A DNA stretch of 64,000 nucleotides from Micromonospora sp. WMMD1120 (GCF_029626235.1 NZ_JARUBO010000005.1:434001-498000), one strand, 5' to 3'. Shown: positions 40,834-49,478, counted from the first letter of the stretch. Notes: a model not told the origin generated them from the letters alone. Translations and numbers: made by a program.

Positions 40834-41550
40834 ATGATGTCGGCTGTTTCGCAACCATCGACGCTGATCGACGCGGTTGTCCGGCTCATGCGGGACCTGG
40901 CGATACACCCACTGGCGCTGGAGATCGACCAGGCCGGGGCACGGGTCCTGGCCGCCATGCCGGCCCACGCGCTGCGCCGGCGCAGCCGCGGCCCGTACAC
41001 CGAGAACAACCTGCCGCCCGAGGCCACCGCGTTGATCGACTGGCTCGGGCTGCGGCTGTCCGTGCGCCGCGAGCCGGCCGACGTGACGATCGAGGGTGGC
41101 GGTCAGTGGCCCCGACTGCTGGTGGAGCTGCCGGTGACGCGCCTGACGGTGCGCTACGTGGTGCCGGAGGACGCCCCACCGGGCTACCAACCGGAGCCGA
41201 ACAACGTCACCCTGTCCGGCGACGTCAACATCGCCCTGGAATTCCTCGCCACCTCGCTGCGCGCCCTGGGCGGGCGGCTGCGCGGCGAGCCGCCGATCAC
41301 TGTCACGCTGACCTACCCGGACGATCCGAACTACGAGCGCAACGTCGCCGACGTGCCGGAGGACTTCCGGCGACTCATCCCCCCGGTCGTGGCCGACCTC
41401 GCGGTGGACCGCCGCCGGTTCTCGGCCAAGCAGCGCGCGGCCCACGACGAGGCGCTGCGCGCGGCGGCGTACGACGACCAGCCGCTGGAGCAGGCGGGCG
41501 GTTGGCTCACCACCCGGCTCGGATCGGCGCGGCTGCGCCTCAGCTCGTGA
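40834..41550 (+). CDS. Uncharacterised protein
   Basis: The ATG at 40834 (another at 40837) gives 238 residues with GGACGGTGG upstream. Visible features are LIDAVVRLMRDLAIHPLAL, a beta-rich middle LLVELPVTRLTVRYVV and the acidic/aromatic segment TLTYPDDPNYERNVADVP. There is no signal peptide or membrane helix. I do not recognise a family. Its 3' end overlaps the convergent kinase-WD40 gene by 11 bp, and the tight packing suggests it belongs to that neighbourhood. Confidence 0.75.
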   Translation: MMSAVSQPSTLIDAVVRLMRDLAIHPLALEIDQAGARVLAAMPAHALRRRSRGPYTENNLPPEATALIDWLGLRLSVRREPADVTIEGGGQWPRLLVELPVTRLTVRYVVPEDAPPGYQPEPNNVTLSGDVNIALEFLATSLRALGGRLRGEPPITVTLTYPDDPNYERNVADVPEDFRRLIPPVVADLAVDRRRFSAKQRAAHDEALRAAAYDDQPLEQAGGWLTTRLGSARLRLSS

Positions 41551-44500
41551 CGTCGTAGTCCCAGTCCAACTCCCACAGCCGGATCGCCGGCCGGTCGTCG
41601 ACCGACACCAGGTTGCGGCCGTCCTCGGTGAAGGTCACCGACGAGACGGGCTCCGGATGACCGTCGCACTCGTGCACGCGCCGCCCGGTCCGCGTGTCCC
41701 AGATGCGCAGCACCCGGTCCCGGTCGGCGGTCACCACGTACCGCCCGTCCGGGCTGACGTCGAACACGTCGGAGTCCGACGCGATGTCGCACAGCGTCCG
41801 ACCGGTCGCCGTCTCCCACGCCGACAGCACCCGTCCGTGTTCCGTCGAGAGGACGGCGACCGCTGCGACCCGGCCGTCCCGACTCACCGCGAGGGCGTCG
41901 CCCCAGCTCTCCCGCTCGTACCGTCGCCGGCCGGTGAACACGTCCCAGACGGTCAGCTTGCCGGTGGAGTTGACCAGCAGGTGCCGGTTGTCCGGGGTGA
42001 ACCGCAGCGCCACCGGTCCGATCCCCACCGGGACCGTGAGCAGCGGGCTGCCGGTGCCGGTCCGCCAGAGACGGCAGGTCCGGTCCTCCGCGCCGGCCGA
42101 GGCCGCGAAGCGACCGTCGTCGCTGAGCCGCACCGACCCCACCCGCCCCTGGTGCGCCACCATCGTGCGGACCAGGTGGACCGAGCGCGCCCGCCACAGG
42201 CACAGTGCCCCGTCGTCGTCACCGACGATCGCGTACTCACCCGCGCGGGCCAGGTCGGCGGCGCGCACCGCGCCCTGGTCGCCGTGCAACTCGGCCCGTC
42301 GCTTCCCGGCCGGCAGGTCCCACAGGTGTGCGGTGCCGCCCCAGTCCGCGGTGAGGGCGAGCCGCGCGTCCGCGGCGAGCACCACAGTGTGCGCCTTGCC
42401 CGCCCGCTCGGGGAAGGTGAGCAGTTGCCGGCCGGTCTGCAACTCCCACACCCGGACCAGGCCGTCGACACCGCCGGTGACCGCCAGCTCGCCGTCGGCG
42501 CCGAGCGCGGGGCGCAGCCCCGGCACGAAGGTGAAGGTGCCGCCGCGCAGCTCGTACCGCTGCCAGATGCCGAGCAGGTCGGACCGCTGCCCCGCCGTCC
42601 GGCCCAACTGCTCCCACCGCGCGCGCAGCTCCGGGTGACGCTCGAACCCGACGACCTCGCGGGCCGACCGAAGCTCCTCGGCCGCGCGCACCGGCATGCC
42701 CTGCCGCACGAACTCCTCGGCCCGCCCGATCCGGTCCCGGACCTGCGCCTCGCTCGACAACACCGTCCGCGCCGCCAACGGTCGCTCGTAACTCCAGGGC
42801 GCGCGCAGGGCGGGTCGGGGCAGCCGGTACGGGTGCAGGCCCCCGTACTCGTCACCGACGACGGTCACCCCGCCGTCCGCGCTGACCGCCACGCAGGTGA
42901 GGGAGAAGAGGTCGGCCAACTCCACCGGCAGCCCGTCGTGACGGGGAGCGATGGTCCGCAGGCAGCGGCCGGATGCCGTCTCCCAGACGCGTACCGGTCG
43001 GTCGATGCCGCCGGACCCGACGGAGACCGCTGTGTCGCCGTCACCGCTGAGCGCCAGCCGGGCATGCCGGTTCATGCTGTTCGGCACCGGCCCCCGTTGC
43101 CGGTTGGGTCGGGTCTCCCACACGTGCGCACGGCCTGACTGGTGGCCGATCAGCAACGCGTGTTCGCCGGACGGACTGAGCGCCACCTGGTCGACACCTG
43201 TCATTCGCATGTCCGCCGACTTGACCAGACGGTGCAGCCACCGTCCCGTGTCGACCTCCCAGACCACCACGCTGCCGTCCGAAGGGGCGGCCGACACCGC
43301 GACCTCGCCGTCCTCGCTCAGGCCCAGCCTGGTGACCGCCGCGGGACTCTCGTGGACGGTCGGCAGAATCCGGCCCGCCGAATCCAACCGCTGATAGGTG
43401 TGCGGCGGGTGCTCCAGCCGACGTCGCAGCCGCCCCCGACGGGTGTCCCACACCTCGATCCGGCCGTCCTCGTACCCGATGGCGGCGCCCGACCCGCTCA
43501 GCGTGACAGCGGTGGCTGTCGCGTGCCGGCGGCCCATCTCCCGCACGACCGCGCCCCGGTCCAGGTCCCACAGCTCGACGCGGCCGGCGTCCCAAACGAC
43601 GAGGGCCGCACGGCCGTCCGGGGCGACCGCGAGCGCGCTGACCGCCGTGGCGTCGGTCCTGGTCGGCGTCAGTTCCCGCACGCAGCGCCCCTCGGCCAGC
43701 GACCAGATCCGCAGGCACCCGTCCTTACCGCCGCTGACCGCCGTCCGACCACCCCGCGCGACGGCCACGGCGGTGATGGCCCCGCGGTGGCCGGGCAGAC
43801 GCCCCGGGTCCGGCTCCGTCCGGCGAGCGGCCAGGGCGCTGGCGGCGGCAGCCACGTCCGGGCTCGCCGACGTGCCGGCCAGCAACTGCCGGGCCGCCTC
43901 GTCGTCGCCCCGTTCGGCGTGCACGAACCCGAGCAGGTGGTCCGCCTGCCAGCGGTCACCGGCGACCTCCTGCGCCGTCCGCAACTCGGCCAGGACCTGC
44001 TGGTCGGTGATCGACCCGTGGCGCCACCGGTAGACCGCCCAGTTGTAGACCGCGGAGGCGTGGTGCGGGTCGATGTCGATGGCGTCCCGCCACAGCTGTG
44101 CCGACTCGCGGTCGCGACCGAGGTCGAGGAGGGAGAGCGCCTGGTTGGACAGGCTGCCGGCGAGCAGGCTCGCCGCCGGTGGCGGCACCCGGGGGTACGG
44201 CGTGCCGACGCTGTCGGCGTACGTCTCGGTGATCGTGGTGGCCACCTCGGCGAGGTCGCGCGGCCGATCCGACGGGTCGACGGCGAAGCACCGCCACAGC
44301 AGGTCGACGATCGGCTGTGGCATCGGCTGCGCGTCGGGCCAGCTCGCGCCCCCGGCGAGGAAGTCGGCGAACACCTCCCGGGCCGTCTGGCCGTAGCGGC
44401 AGGGCCGACGGCCGGCGAACATCTCCAGGACGCAGAGCGCCCACGACCACACGTCGGTGGCGCGGGTCAGCGTGGTCCGCGCCCCGGCCGCGGCCTCCGC

Positions 44501-45112
44501 CTGCTCGGGCGAGCAGTACGCCGGGGTCATCCCCCCGAAGCTGGCCGCCAGACTGGCCTCCGGTCCGCTGCCGGCGGCCGCCTCGACCGCTGCCCGAGCG
44601 CCGGCCAACCCGAAGTCGGTGACCTTCGCGGTCCAGTCGTCGCCCACGTCCACCATGATGTTGGCGGGTTTCACGTCCTGGTGGATGAGACCCTGCCGGT
44701 GGGCGTGGTCGATGCCCCAGGCGGACTGCACCGCCAGGTCGAGCGCCCGGGCGAGGAACCCGGTGCCCGGCTCGTCCGCGCCCGGACGCAGCCGCCCGGC
44801 CCGCACCACGTGCTCCAGCGATCCACCGGCGACCCACTCGGCGAACACACAGGGCAACGCGTCGACCCGACGCACGTACGCGCAGCTGACCACGTGCGGG
44901 TGCAGCCCGAGACCGACCCAGGTGCCCGCCTCGGTCTCGAAGCGACCGCGTCTGTGCTCGGTGGTGAGCTGCTCGGGGCGCGGCACCTTGACCGCGAGGT
45001 CGGTGCCCCAGCCGTGGTGCCGAACCCGGTAGACCAGGCCCATGCCGCCTTCGAGGGGCGGGTCCAGCACCTCGTACAGGTCCAGAACGAGCTCCCCCGG
45101 GCGCCACCGCAT
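41540..45112 (-). CDS. Ser/Thr protein kinase fused to TPR-like region and WD40 propellers
   Basis: The protein has 1190 residues. Kinase domain 1-300: glycine loop LEGGMGLVYRV, catalytic Lys DLAVKVP, catalytic loop HQDVKPANIMV (HQD instead of HRD, Asp retained), DFGLAG and a P+1 region GGMTPAYCSPEQAE, so it should be active. TPR-like helices occupy 310-420 (NQALSLLDLGRDRESAQL). Residues 440-1190 hold many WD40 units (VSGGKDGCLRIWSLAEGRC, VVWDAGRVELWDLDRG, RVWETASGRCLRTI), enough for two seven-bladed propellers split near residue 800. There is no transmembrane helix, so it is cytosolic. It is divergent from the gene at 45207, sharing a 94-bp promoter region. Confidence 0.95.
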   Translation of the reverse strand: MRWRPGELVLDLYEVLDPPLEGGMGLVYRVRHHGWGTDLAVKVPRPEQLTTEHRRGRFETEAGTWVGLGLHPHVVSCAYVRRVDALPCVFAEWVAGGSLEHVVRAGRLRPGADEPGTGFLARALDLAVQSAWGIDHAHRQGLIHQDVKPANIMVDVGDDWTAKVTDFGLAGARAAVEAAAGSGPEASLAASFGGMTPAYCSPEQAEAAAGARTTLTRATDVWSWALCVLEMFAGRRPCRYGQTAREVFADFLAGGASWPDAQPMPQPIVDLLWRCFAVDPSDRPRDLAEVATTITETYADSVGTPYPRVPPPAASLLAGSLSNQALSLLDLGRDRESAQLWRDAIDIDPHHASAVYNWAVYRWRHGSITDQQVLAELRTAQEVAGDRWQADHLLGFVHAERGDDEAARQLLAGTSASPDVAAAASALAARRTEPDPGRLPGHRGAITAVAVARGGRTAVSGGKDGCLRIWSLAEGRCVRELTPTRTDATAVSALAVAPDGRAALVVWDAGRVELWDLDRGAVVREMGRRHATATAVTLSGSGAAIGYEDGRIEVWDTRRGRLRRRLEHPPHTYQRLDSAGRILPTVHESPAAVTRLGLSEDGEVAVSAAPSDGSVVVWEVDTGRWLHRLVKSADMRMTGVDQVALSPSGEHALLIGHQSGRAHVWETRPNRQRGPVPNSMNRHARLALSGDGDTAVSVGSGGIDRPVRVWETASGRCLRTIAPRHDGLPVELADLFSLTCVAVSADGGVTVVGDEYGGLHPYRLPRPALRAPWSYERPLAARTVLSSEAQVRDRIGRAEEFVRQGMPVRAAEELRSAREVVGFERHPELRARWEQLGRTAGQRSDLLGIWQRYELRGGTFTFVPGLRPALGADGELAVTGGVDGLVRVWELQTGRQLLTFPERAGKAHTVVLAADARLALTADWGGTAHLWDLPAGKRRAELHGDQGAVRAADLARAGEYAIVGDDDGALCLWRARSVHLVRTMVAHQGRVGSVRLSDDGRFAASAGAEDRTCRLWRTGTGSPLLTVPVGIGPVALRFTPDNRHLLVNSTGKLTVWDVFTGRRRYERESWGDALAVSRDGRVAAVAVLSTEHGRVLSAWETATGRTLCDIASDSDVFDVSPDGRYVVTADRDRVLRIWDTRTGRRVHECDGHPEPVSSVTFTEDGRNLVSVDDRPAIRLWELDWDYDVTS

Positions 45113-45206
45113 GGTGGCAGCCTGGCAGCCGGCCGGGCGCGGGACAACTGTCTGTCGATGGCTGACGGTAATCTCGGACGGCGACCGGCGACGACGAGGG
45201 AGTGCC

Positions 45207-45899
45207 GTGAGTTTCCGTTACTACCTCTACATCAGCGACACCAAGGTCGACATGCTGCTGTCGCAGATCGACCCCGGCTACCGCCGTGCGGGAACCGCCG
45301 AGTTCAGCCTGAAACTTCCCTTCGTGGGCGCCAAGCGCAACGTCGAGAGTCCCGCCGCCGACCAGGTGGGCCGGCTGGAACGGGTGACGCGCTACCTGGA
45401 CGAGCACGGCGACGTCGGCTCGGTGGACGAGCCCGGGCAGTTCTTCCGAGGGCTGCTGCCGATGCAGTGGGGTCTGCTACCGACCGACGGCGGCCAGGTG
45501 ATGGTCTACTTCGGCGGTCGTACCGAGAACACCATCGTCGGCCTCGGCGGGTCGTCGTTCCACGTGCTCGGCGGTGGGCCGCCGGCCGCACAGCCTCCTC
45601 CGCACGTGTTCGGGGGAATGTCCAACATGCCCTCGCTGCTCAGCGGCCTCGTCGACGCCGTCGACGCCGACGAGGCCGACCGGACGCCGCTGACGGCCGG
45701 GGCGAGCCTGGACGCGGCCGACACGCAGGCGCTGGCGTCGGTGCATCGGGCCGGCGGTCGCCTGCGCGGGCCGGCACAGAATGTCGAGTTCCTGGCCAAG
45801 AGACTGCTCAGCGGGCCCAGCCCGTACCCGGAGCTGGACGGCCGCCCCGGCATGACGGTGCTGCTCGGCTCCCCGCTGTACGTGGCGCTCGTCGATTGA
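45207..45899 (+). CDS. Uncharacterised protein between two kinases (possibly DUF7019)
   Basis: The GTG at 45207 with GAGGGA upstream gives 230 residues. The start SFRYYLYISDTKVDMLLSQI is distinctive; then FSLKLPFVGAKRNVE, LPMQWGLLPTDGGQVMVYFG and LDGRPGMTVLLGSPLYVAL. I believe this matches an uncharacterised Pfam family (DUF7019), from memory only. It has no signal peptide or membrane segment and contains a Gly/Pro-rich patch. It is followed 5 bp later by the FHA-kinase gene, so the two form an operon, and it could be a substrate or sensor for the kinases. Confidence 0.75.
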   Translation: MSFRYYLYISDTKVDMLLSQIDPGYRRAGTAEFSLKLPFVGAKRNVESPAADQVGRLERVTRYLDEHGDVGSVDEPGQFFRGLLPMQWGLLPTDGGQVMVYFGGRTENTIVGLGGSSFHVLGGGPPAAQPPPHVFGGMSNMPSLLSGLVDAVDADEADRTPLTAGASLDAADTQALASVHRAGGRLRGPAQNVEFLAKRLLSGPSPYPELDGRPGMTVLLGSPLYVALVD

Positions 45900-45904
45900 A
45901 CCCG

Positions 45905-47164
45905 GTGCCCGCGTCCCCGACCGTCACGGTCGTCGTGCGGCTCGGGTCGCACACCGAGTCGTACGCGTTCGACCGGCGCGCGCGGATCGTGGTGGGTCGT
46001 GCACCCGACTGCGGCATCCACGTCGACGACGGACGACGCCGGATCTCCCGCCACCACTGCCTGCTCGACGTCGACCCGCCGACGGTGCGGGTACGCGACC
46101 TCGACAGTCGCAACGGCACACTGGTCAACGGTCGTCGGATCGACGACGAACACGAGCTGTTCCCCGCCGACCAGGTCCACGTCGGGGGCGCCGTCCTGCG
46201 CGTCACCGTGGAGCACCCTCATCCGCCGGAGGCGACCAGGCCGGACCCGGATCGGGCCCTGCCGGCGCTGCGGGCGGCCGTGGCGGACGGCGCTCCCGGT
46301 CTGCGCGAGTTCGCCGACCACCAGGTGCTCGACGAGATCGGTCGCGGCGGCCACGGTGTGGTCTACCTGGCCCGCCACCGACCGACCGGCGAACTCGTCG
46401 CCCTCAAGACGCTCCTCGCCGACCACGTCGTCGACCCGTCCGCCCGGGACATCTTCCTGCGGGAGATCGCCTGCACCCGGCAGCTGCGCCACCAGAACGT
46501 CGTCGCCCTGCGCCACGCCGGGGCGGCCGGGGAGGCGTTCTACTTCACCTGCGAATACTGCCCCGACGGCAACGTGGCCCAGCTCGTCGCCCGGCGTGGT
46601 GGCCGGCTCGCCGTCGACGAGGCCGTACCGATAGTCCTGGACGCGCTGGACGGCCTGGCGCACGCCCACCGGGCGGAACTGCCGGTCGTGCTCGCCGACG
46701 GACGGACGGCGCTCGCCCACGGCCTGGTGCACCGGGACGTCACGCCGCAGAACCTCCTGCTCGCCGCCGGTCCGGTCACCAAGGTGGCCGACTTCGGGTT
46801 GGCCAAGGCCTTCGACCAGGCCGGGCTGTCCGGGCACACCCGCACCGGCGCCACCGGCGGCAGCGTCGGCTTCCAGTCCCGGGCCCAACTGGTCGACTAC
46901 AAGTACGCCCGGCCGGAGGTCGACCTGTGGGCGGTCACCGCCTGCCTCTACTGGATGCTCACCGGGGCGACCCCCCGCGACTTCCCGCCCGGGGCCGACC
47001 CGATCGCCGTGGTCCTGCGCACGTCGGTGGTGCCGGTGCGGCACCGCCTCGGGTCCGTTCCGCGCCGGCTGGCGAACGTGATCGACGAGATGCTCGTGGA
47101 CAACCCCCGGGTACCCGAGGCGACGGCGACGGAGCTGGCCGACGCTCTCCGGCAGGCCCTCTGA
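45905..47164 (+). CDS. FHA-domain Ser/Thr protein kinase
   Basis: The GTG at 45905 gives 419 residues; TTG at 45896 is the alternative. The FHA domain (residues about 10-100) has the phosphothreonine-binding pattern IVVGRAPDCGI, RRRISRHHCLLD and LDSRNGTLVNG. The kinase domain (about 145-419) has IGRGGHGVVYLARH, VALKTL, LVHRDVTPQNLLL, KVADFGLAKAF and EVDLWAVTACLYWML. All catalytic residues are present. FHA at the N-terminus is the reverse of many actinobacterial layouts, in which FHA proteins are separate substrates. There is no membrane anchor. The FHA part may dock on the phosphorylated WD40-kinase. Confidence 0.94.
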   Translation: MPASPTVTVVVRLGSHTESYAFDRRARIVVGRAPDCGIHVDDGRRRISRHHCLLDVDPPTVRVRDLDSRNGTLVNGRRIDDEHELFPADQVHVGGAVLRVTVEHPHPPEATRPDPDRALPALRAAVADGAPGLREFADHQVLDEIGRGGHGVVYLARHRPTGELVALKTLLADHVVDPSARDIFLREIACTRQLRHQNVVALRHAGAAGEAFYFTCEYCPDGNVAQLVARRGGRLAVDEAVPIVLDALDGLAHAHRAELPVVLADGRTALAHGLVHRDVTPQNLLLAAGPVTKVADFGLAKAFDQAGLSGHTRTGATGGSVGFQSRAQLVDYKYARPEVDLWAVTACLYWMLTGATPRDFPPGADPIAVVLRTSVVPVRHRLGSVPRRLANVIDEMLVDNPRVPEATATELADALRQAL

Positions 47165-47318
47165 CACCTCAGGCCGGCGGCTCCTGCTCGATCAGGCGCA
47201 CCAACAGCAGTGCCGTGCGCCCGTCGGGCTCGACGTGGGCGAGTACGGTCCGGCAGGTCAACTACCGCGTGCTGCCGTCGACGGGTGCCTGACGGAGCAC
47301 GGCTTGGGGTGACAGCGT

Positions 47319-47393
47319 GATCGACTCGGGTTCCTGGACGTCGGGCTATCAACGGCGCGTTGAGGCCGCGCTTTCCAGGAACCCGAGTTGATC
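47319..47393. repeat. Long hairpin between convergent genes (third family)
   Basis: The 20-bp arms at 47319-47338 and 47374-47393 match at 19 of 20 positions (arm cores CTCGGGTTCCTGGA / TCCAGGAACCCGAG) with GATC at both outer ends and a 35-base loop. The right arm supplies the TGA stop of the gene at 47392-48387. It is unrelated in arm sequence to copies A-C but has the same placement. The remainder of 47165-47318 holds no supportable gene. Confidence 0.88.
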
Positions 47394-48387
47394 AAACCGG
47401 GCGCGAGTCGACGGTGGCCTCCCTTACCAGGCGGAACAGGTCCCGGCGTACCGCCGGCCAGTGCTCGGTGAGCGCGTGCCGGGCGGCGCCCACCGCGTCG
47501 ACGGCGGCCACGCCGGCGCCCAGCGCCGCGTGCAGGGCGTGCACGGCATCGGCGCACGCCCGCACGTCCGCGCCCTGCGCGGTCAGGCGGACGACCCGCC
47601 ACCGGGTCTCCTCGTCGACTGTCAACCCGCGCTCGACGGCCTCCACCGCCTGCCCCACCAGGTCGTCGTCGCTGAACCGGAACCGCGCCGTCACCGCCCG
47701 CACGGCGAGCGCCAGCGCCTCCCGCCGTACCCGCTCGGGCGCGGCCCGCAGCCGCGCGTCCAGATCGGGCTCGTAGTGCCCGAAGTTCGACGGCGGCCTC
47801 GGGTCGGACGGGATCGCGCCCAACCGCACCGTCACCCACGGTCCGGCCTCCGGGTCGGCCCCCTCGTCGCTCATCCACTCCGCCGGCAGCCGCACGCCGG
47901 TCCGCCGCTCCACGAACGCCATCGCCGCCGGCCGCGCCTGCTCGGTGCCCCGCGCGGCACGTACGTCGTCCAGGTCTTCGGCGAACGCGGACGGGTCGTC
48001 GCCGTGCCGCCGCTCCGGATCGTTCAGGTCCATCCAGGTGAGCACCCTGCCGTACACCGCATACGTCAGGCCGCCGTTGCCGTTGATGGTCCACTCGACG
48101 GTGTGCACCCGCGTGCCGTCACTGAGCCAACGCAGCACCTCGGGCCGGCTCAACGCGCAGCCGTTGTCCTGGAACACGGTCACGTCCGGGCCGATCTGGA
48201 CCAGGTCGGCGAACTCGCCCGACCGGTCGTCACCCGGCTGGACCCGCCGGGCCCGCAGCCGTTCGATGACCCCGTCCACAGTGGCTGCGGCACTGGCCGG
48301 CTGCACCACGGCCCAACTCAGCCCTTCGGCGAGCCAGTCCCGCTCGGCCAGGAATTCGTCGTAGTACCGCACCGCGTCCGACACCAT
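47392..48387 (-). CDS. Uncharacterised protein (possibly DUF6461-like N-terminus)
   Basis: The ATG at 48387 gives 331 residues; GTG 48393 is possible. The N-terminal half has YYDEFLAERDWLAEGLSWAV, VFQDNGCALSRPEVL and VEWTINGNGGLTYAVYG, a beta-rich pattern reminiscent of DUF6461 proteins (from memory). The C-terminal half is helical (VRREALALAVRAVTARFRF, HALHAALGAGVAAVDAV), perhaps a helical-repeat domain. There is no signal or membrane segment. The stop codon lies within the hairpin at 47319-47393, as with other hairpin-adjacent genes. The function is unknown. Confidence 0.75.
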   Translation of the reverse strand: MVSDAVRYYDEFLAERDWLAEGLSWAVVQPASAAATVDGVIERLRARRVQPGDDRSGEFADLVQIGPDVTVFQDNGCALSRPEVLRWLSDGTRVHTVEWTINGNGGLTYAVYGRVLTWMDLNDPERRHGDDPSAFAEDLDDVRAARGTEQARPAAMAFVERRTGVRLPAEWMSDEGADPEAGPWVTVRLGAIPSDPRPPSNFGHYEPDLDARLRAAPERVRREALALAVRAVTARFRFSDDDLVGQAVEAVERGLTVDEETRWRVVRLTAQGADVRACADAVHALHAALGAGVAAVDAVGAARHALTEHWPAVRRDLFRLVREATVDSRPV

Positions 48388-48445
48388 CGGCACACGGTAC
48401 GACGATCACCGCCGCCGGTGGTGCCGCCGCTCGGTCTTGCCTGAT

Positions 48446-48976
48446 CTATCGACCGTCGAATACGTCATCGAGCACCAGCCTCGCCCTGGCAGGCACCTCT
48501 TCGTCGGGAAATATCTCCGCACACAGACCGACAACTTGTTCCGCGCTGGTCAATCCAAGGCGCTCGACCAAGAAGCGGATGTCCTCAGCGTCTCTTCGCC
48601 GCGCGGCGAGCACCTTCATAGCCAACATGTGCTCTGGGGACGCCGCTGCCACCCGCAGGCCAGGATGGTCGAAGACGCGAGGGGCCGTCGCATCGCCGCC
48701 TGGAGCCACGTAGGCGCTTGCCTGCTCGTTGAGCCACCAGTCTGGAAGACCGATTTCGCGAGCAACAGCCCTTGCTTCGTCGAGCACGACACCGTGCGGT
48801 TGAAAGACGGCATCGATGTCCCGGGTCGCCCGGCGAGCGTCATAGGCCAGGGCCATCGCGGCCCCGCCGAAAATGTAGATATCTGCGACCACGCCTCGCT
48901 TCGCCAGCCGATCGCCCAGCCGACGGAAGGCGTCTTCAATCGATGCGCGATCCAGCAGTGGGTCGTCTGCGCTCAC
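48446..48976 (-). CDS. Nucleotidyltransferase-fold protein (AbiEii/DUF6036-like)
   Basis: The GTG at 48976 gives 176 residues. The nucleotidyltransferase core is visible: IYIFGGAAMALAYDARR, then ATRDIDAVFQPH, the GG...DxD arrangement of minimal nucleotidyltransferases. The remainder, HMLAMKVLAARRRDAEDIRFLVERLGL, is the helical segment with the conserved K-x-A-R-R-x-x-D-x-x-D pattern of this family. It overlaps the upstream small gene by 4 bases (GTGA), the layout of an AbiE-type or similar toxin-antitoxin pair. Toxicity is inference. Codon use is less extreme in GC than the neighbours. Confidence 0.85.
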   Translation of the reverse strand: MSADDPLLDRASIEDAFRRLGDRLAKRGVVADIYIFGGAAMALAYDARRATRDIDAVFQPHGVVLDEARAVAREIGLPDWWLNEQASAYVAPGGDATAPRVFDHPGLRVAAASPEHMLAMKVLAARRRDAEDIRFLVERLGLTSAEQVVGLCAEIFPDEEVPARARLVLDDVFDGR

Positions 48977-49371
48977 GCGACGTTCAACTCCTGTGCCGCT
49001 ACATAGACCCCGCGCCGCCTGAACGCCGCTGGCGCGTGCACCACGGCATCGACACGAGCAGCCGGAGTGTTGAAGGGGAACCAAAATTGTCGCAGCGTCC
49101 GCGTCGCGACCCACGATGGCGCGCCGCGGCCGTCCTTTGCCGCCAAGTGCTCCGCCAGCGCAGCAAGGAAGACATCCCATCGCTCATCACCGGTTGGCGG
49201 GGGTTCCTCCTCCAGCAGCCTTGGTCGGACCTCGGCCGGCTCCCACCGATACTCCTCCAGAAACTCCGCCACCAGCCGCCATCGTCGCGTCTCGTCAGCC
49301 CCGGCGAGGAGATAAGCCAGTCGCTCAACCGTCAGCGGCTCGTAGGCCGCAGCGCGATCCTTCACAGCCAC
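48973..49371 (-). CDS. Small helical protein paired with the nucleotidyltransferase
   Basis: The protein has 132 residues. Features: VERLAYLLAGADETRRWRLV, AEFLEEYRWEPAEVRPRLL and RGVYVAAQELNVA. It is acidic and helical with no signal. It precedes the nucleotidyltransferase gene and overlaps it, so it is a candidate antitoxin or partner. I do not recognise a named family. The 107-bp gap upstream to the divergent XRE gene contains its promoter. Confidence 0.75.
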   Translation of the reverse strand: MAVKDRAAAYEPLTVERLAYLLAGADETRRWRLVAEFLEEYRWEPAEVRPRLLEEEPPPTGDERWDVFLAALAEHLAAKDGRGAPSWVATRTLRQFWFPFNTPAARVDAVVHAPAAFRRRGVYVAAQELNVA

Positions 49372-49438
49372 GACGGTAGTACACGGGCAGGCAGATCCAG
49401 ACGTTCCAGGGCTGCTGGACCGAACACCCTGCGCTACC

Positions 49439-49465
49439 TATACTGACCTGGTCCTGTCCGGTCAG
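49439..49465 (+). promoter_or_regulatory. Promoter with operator for the XRE gene
   Basis: A near-consensus -10 TATACT (49439-49444) is preceded by TGGACC (49416-49421) at 17 bases. CTGACC (49443-49448) and GGTCAG (49460-49465) form an inverted repeat over the predicted start site, well placed for repression. The ATG follows at 49479. Confidence 0.6.
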
Positions 49466-49478
49466 AAATGAGCCATCG

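Noticed and set aside
43142..45904. Long N-terminal extension of the FHA-kinase frame
   Set aside because: The extension runs antisense to the WD40 kinase and lacks any domain; the FHA domain begins right after GTG 45905.
48977..49180. N-terminal extension of the nucleotidyltransferase from 49180
   Set aside because: The added residues (Cys/Gly-rich) overlap the partner gene antisense to its pattern and lack family character; GTG 48976 gives the standard GTGA overlap.
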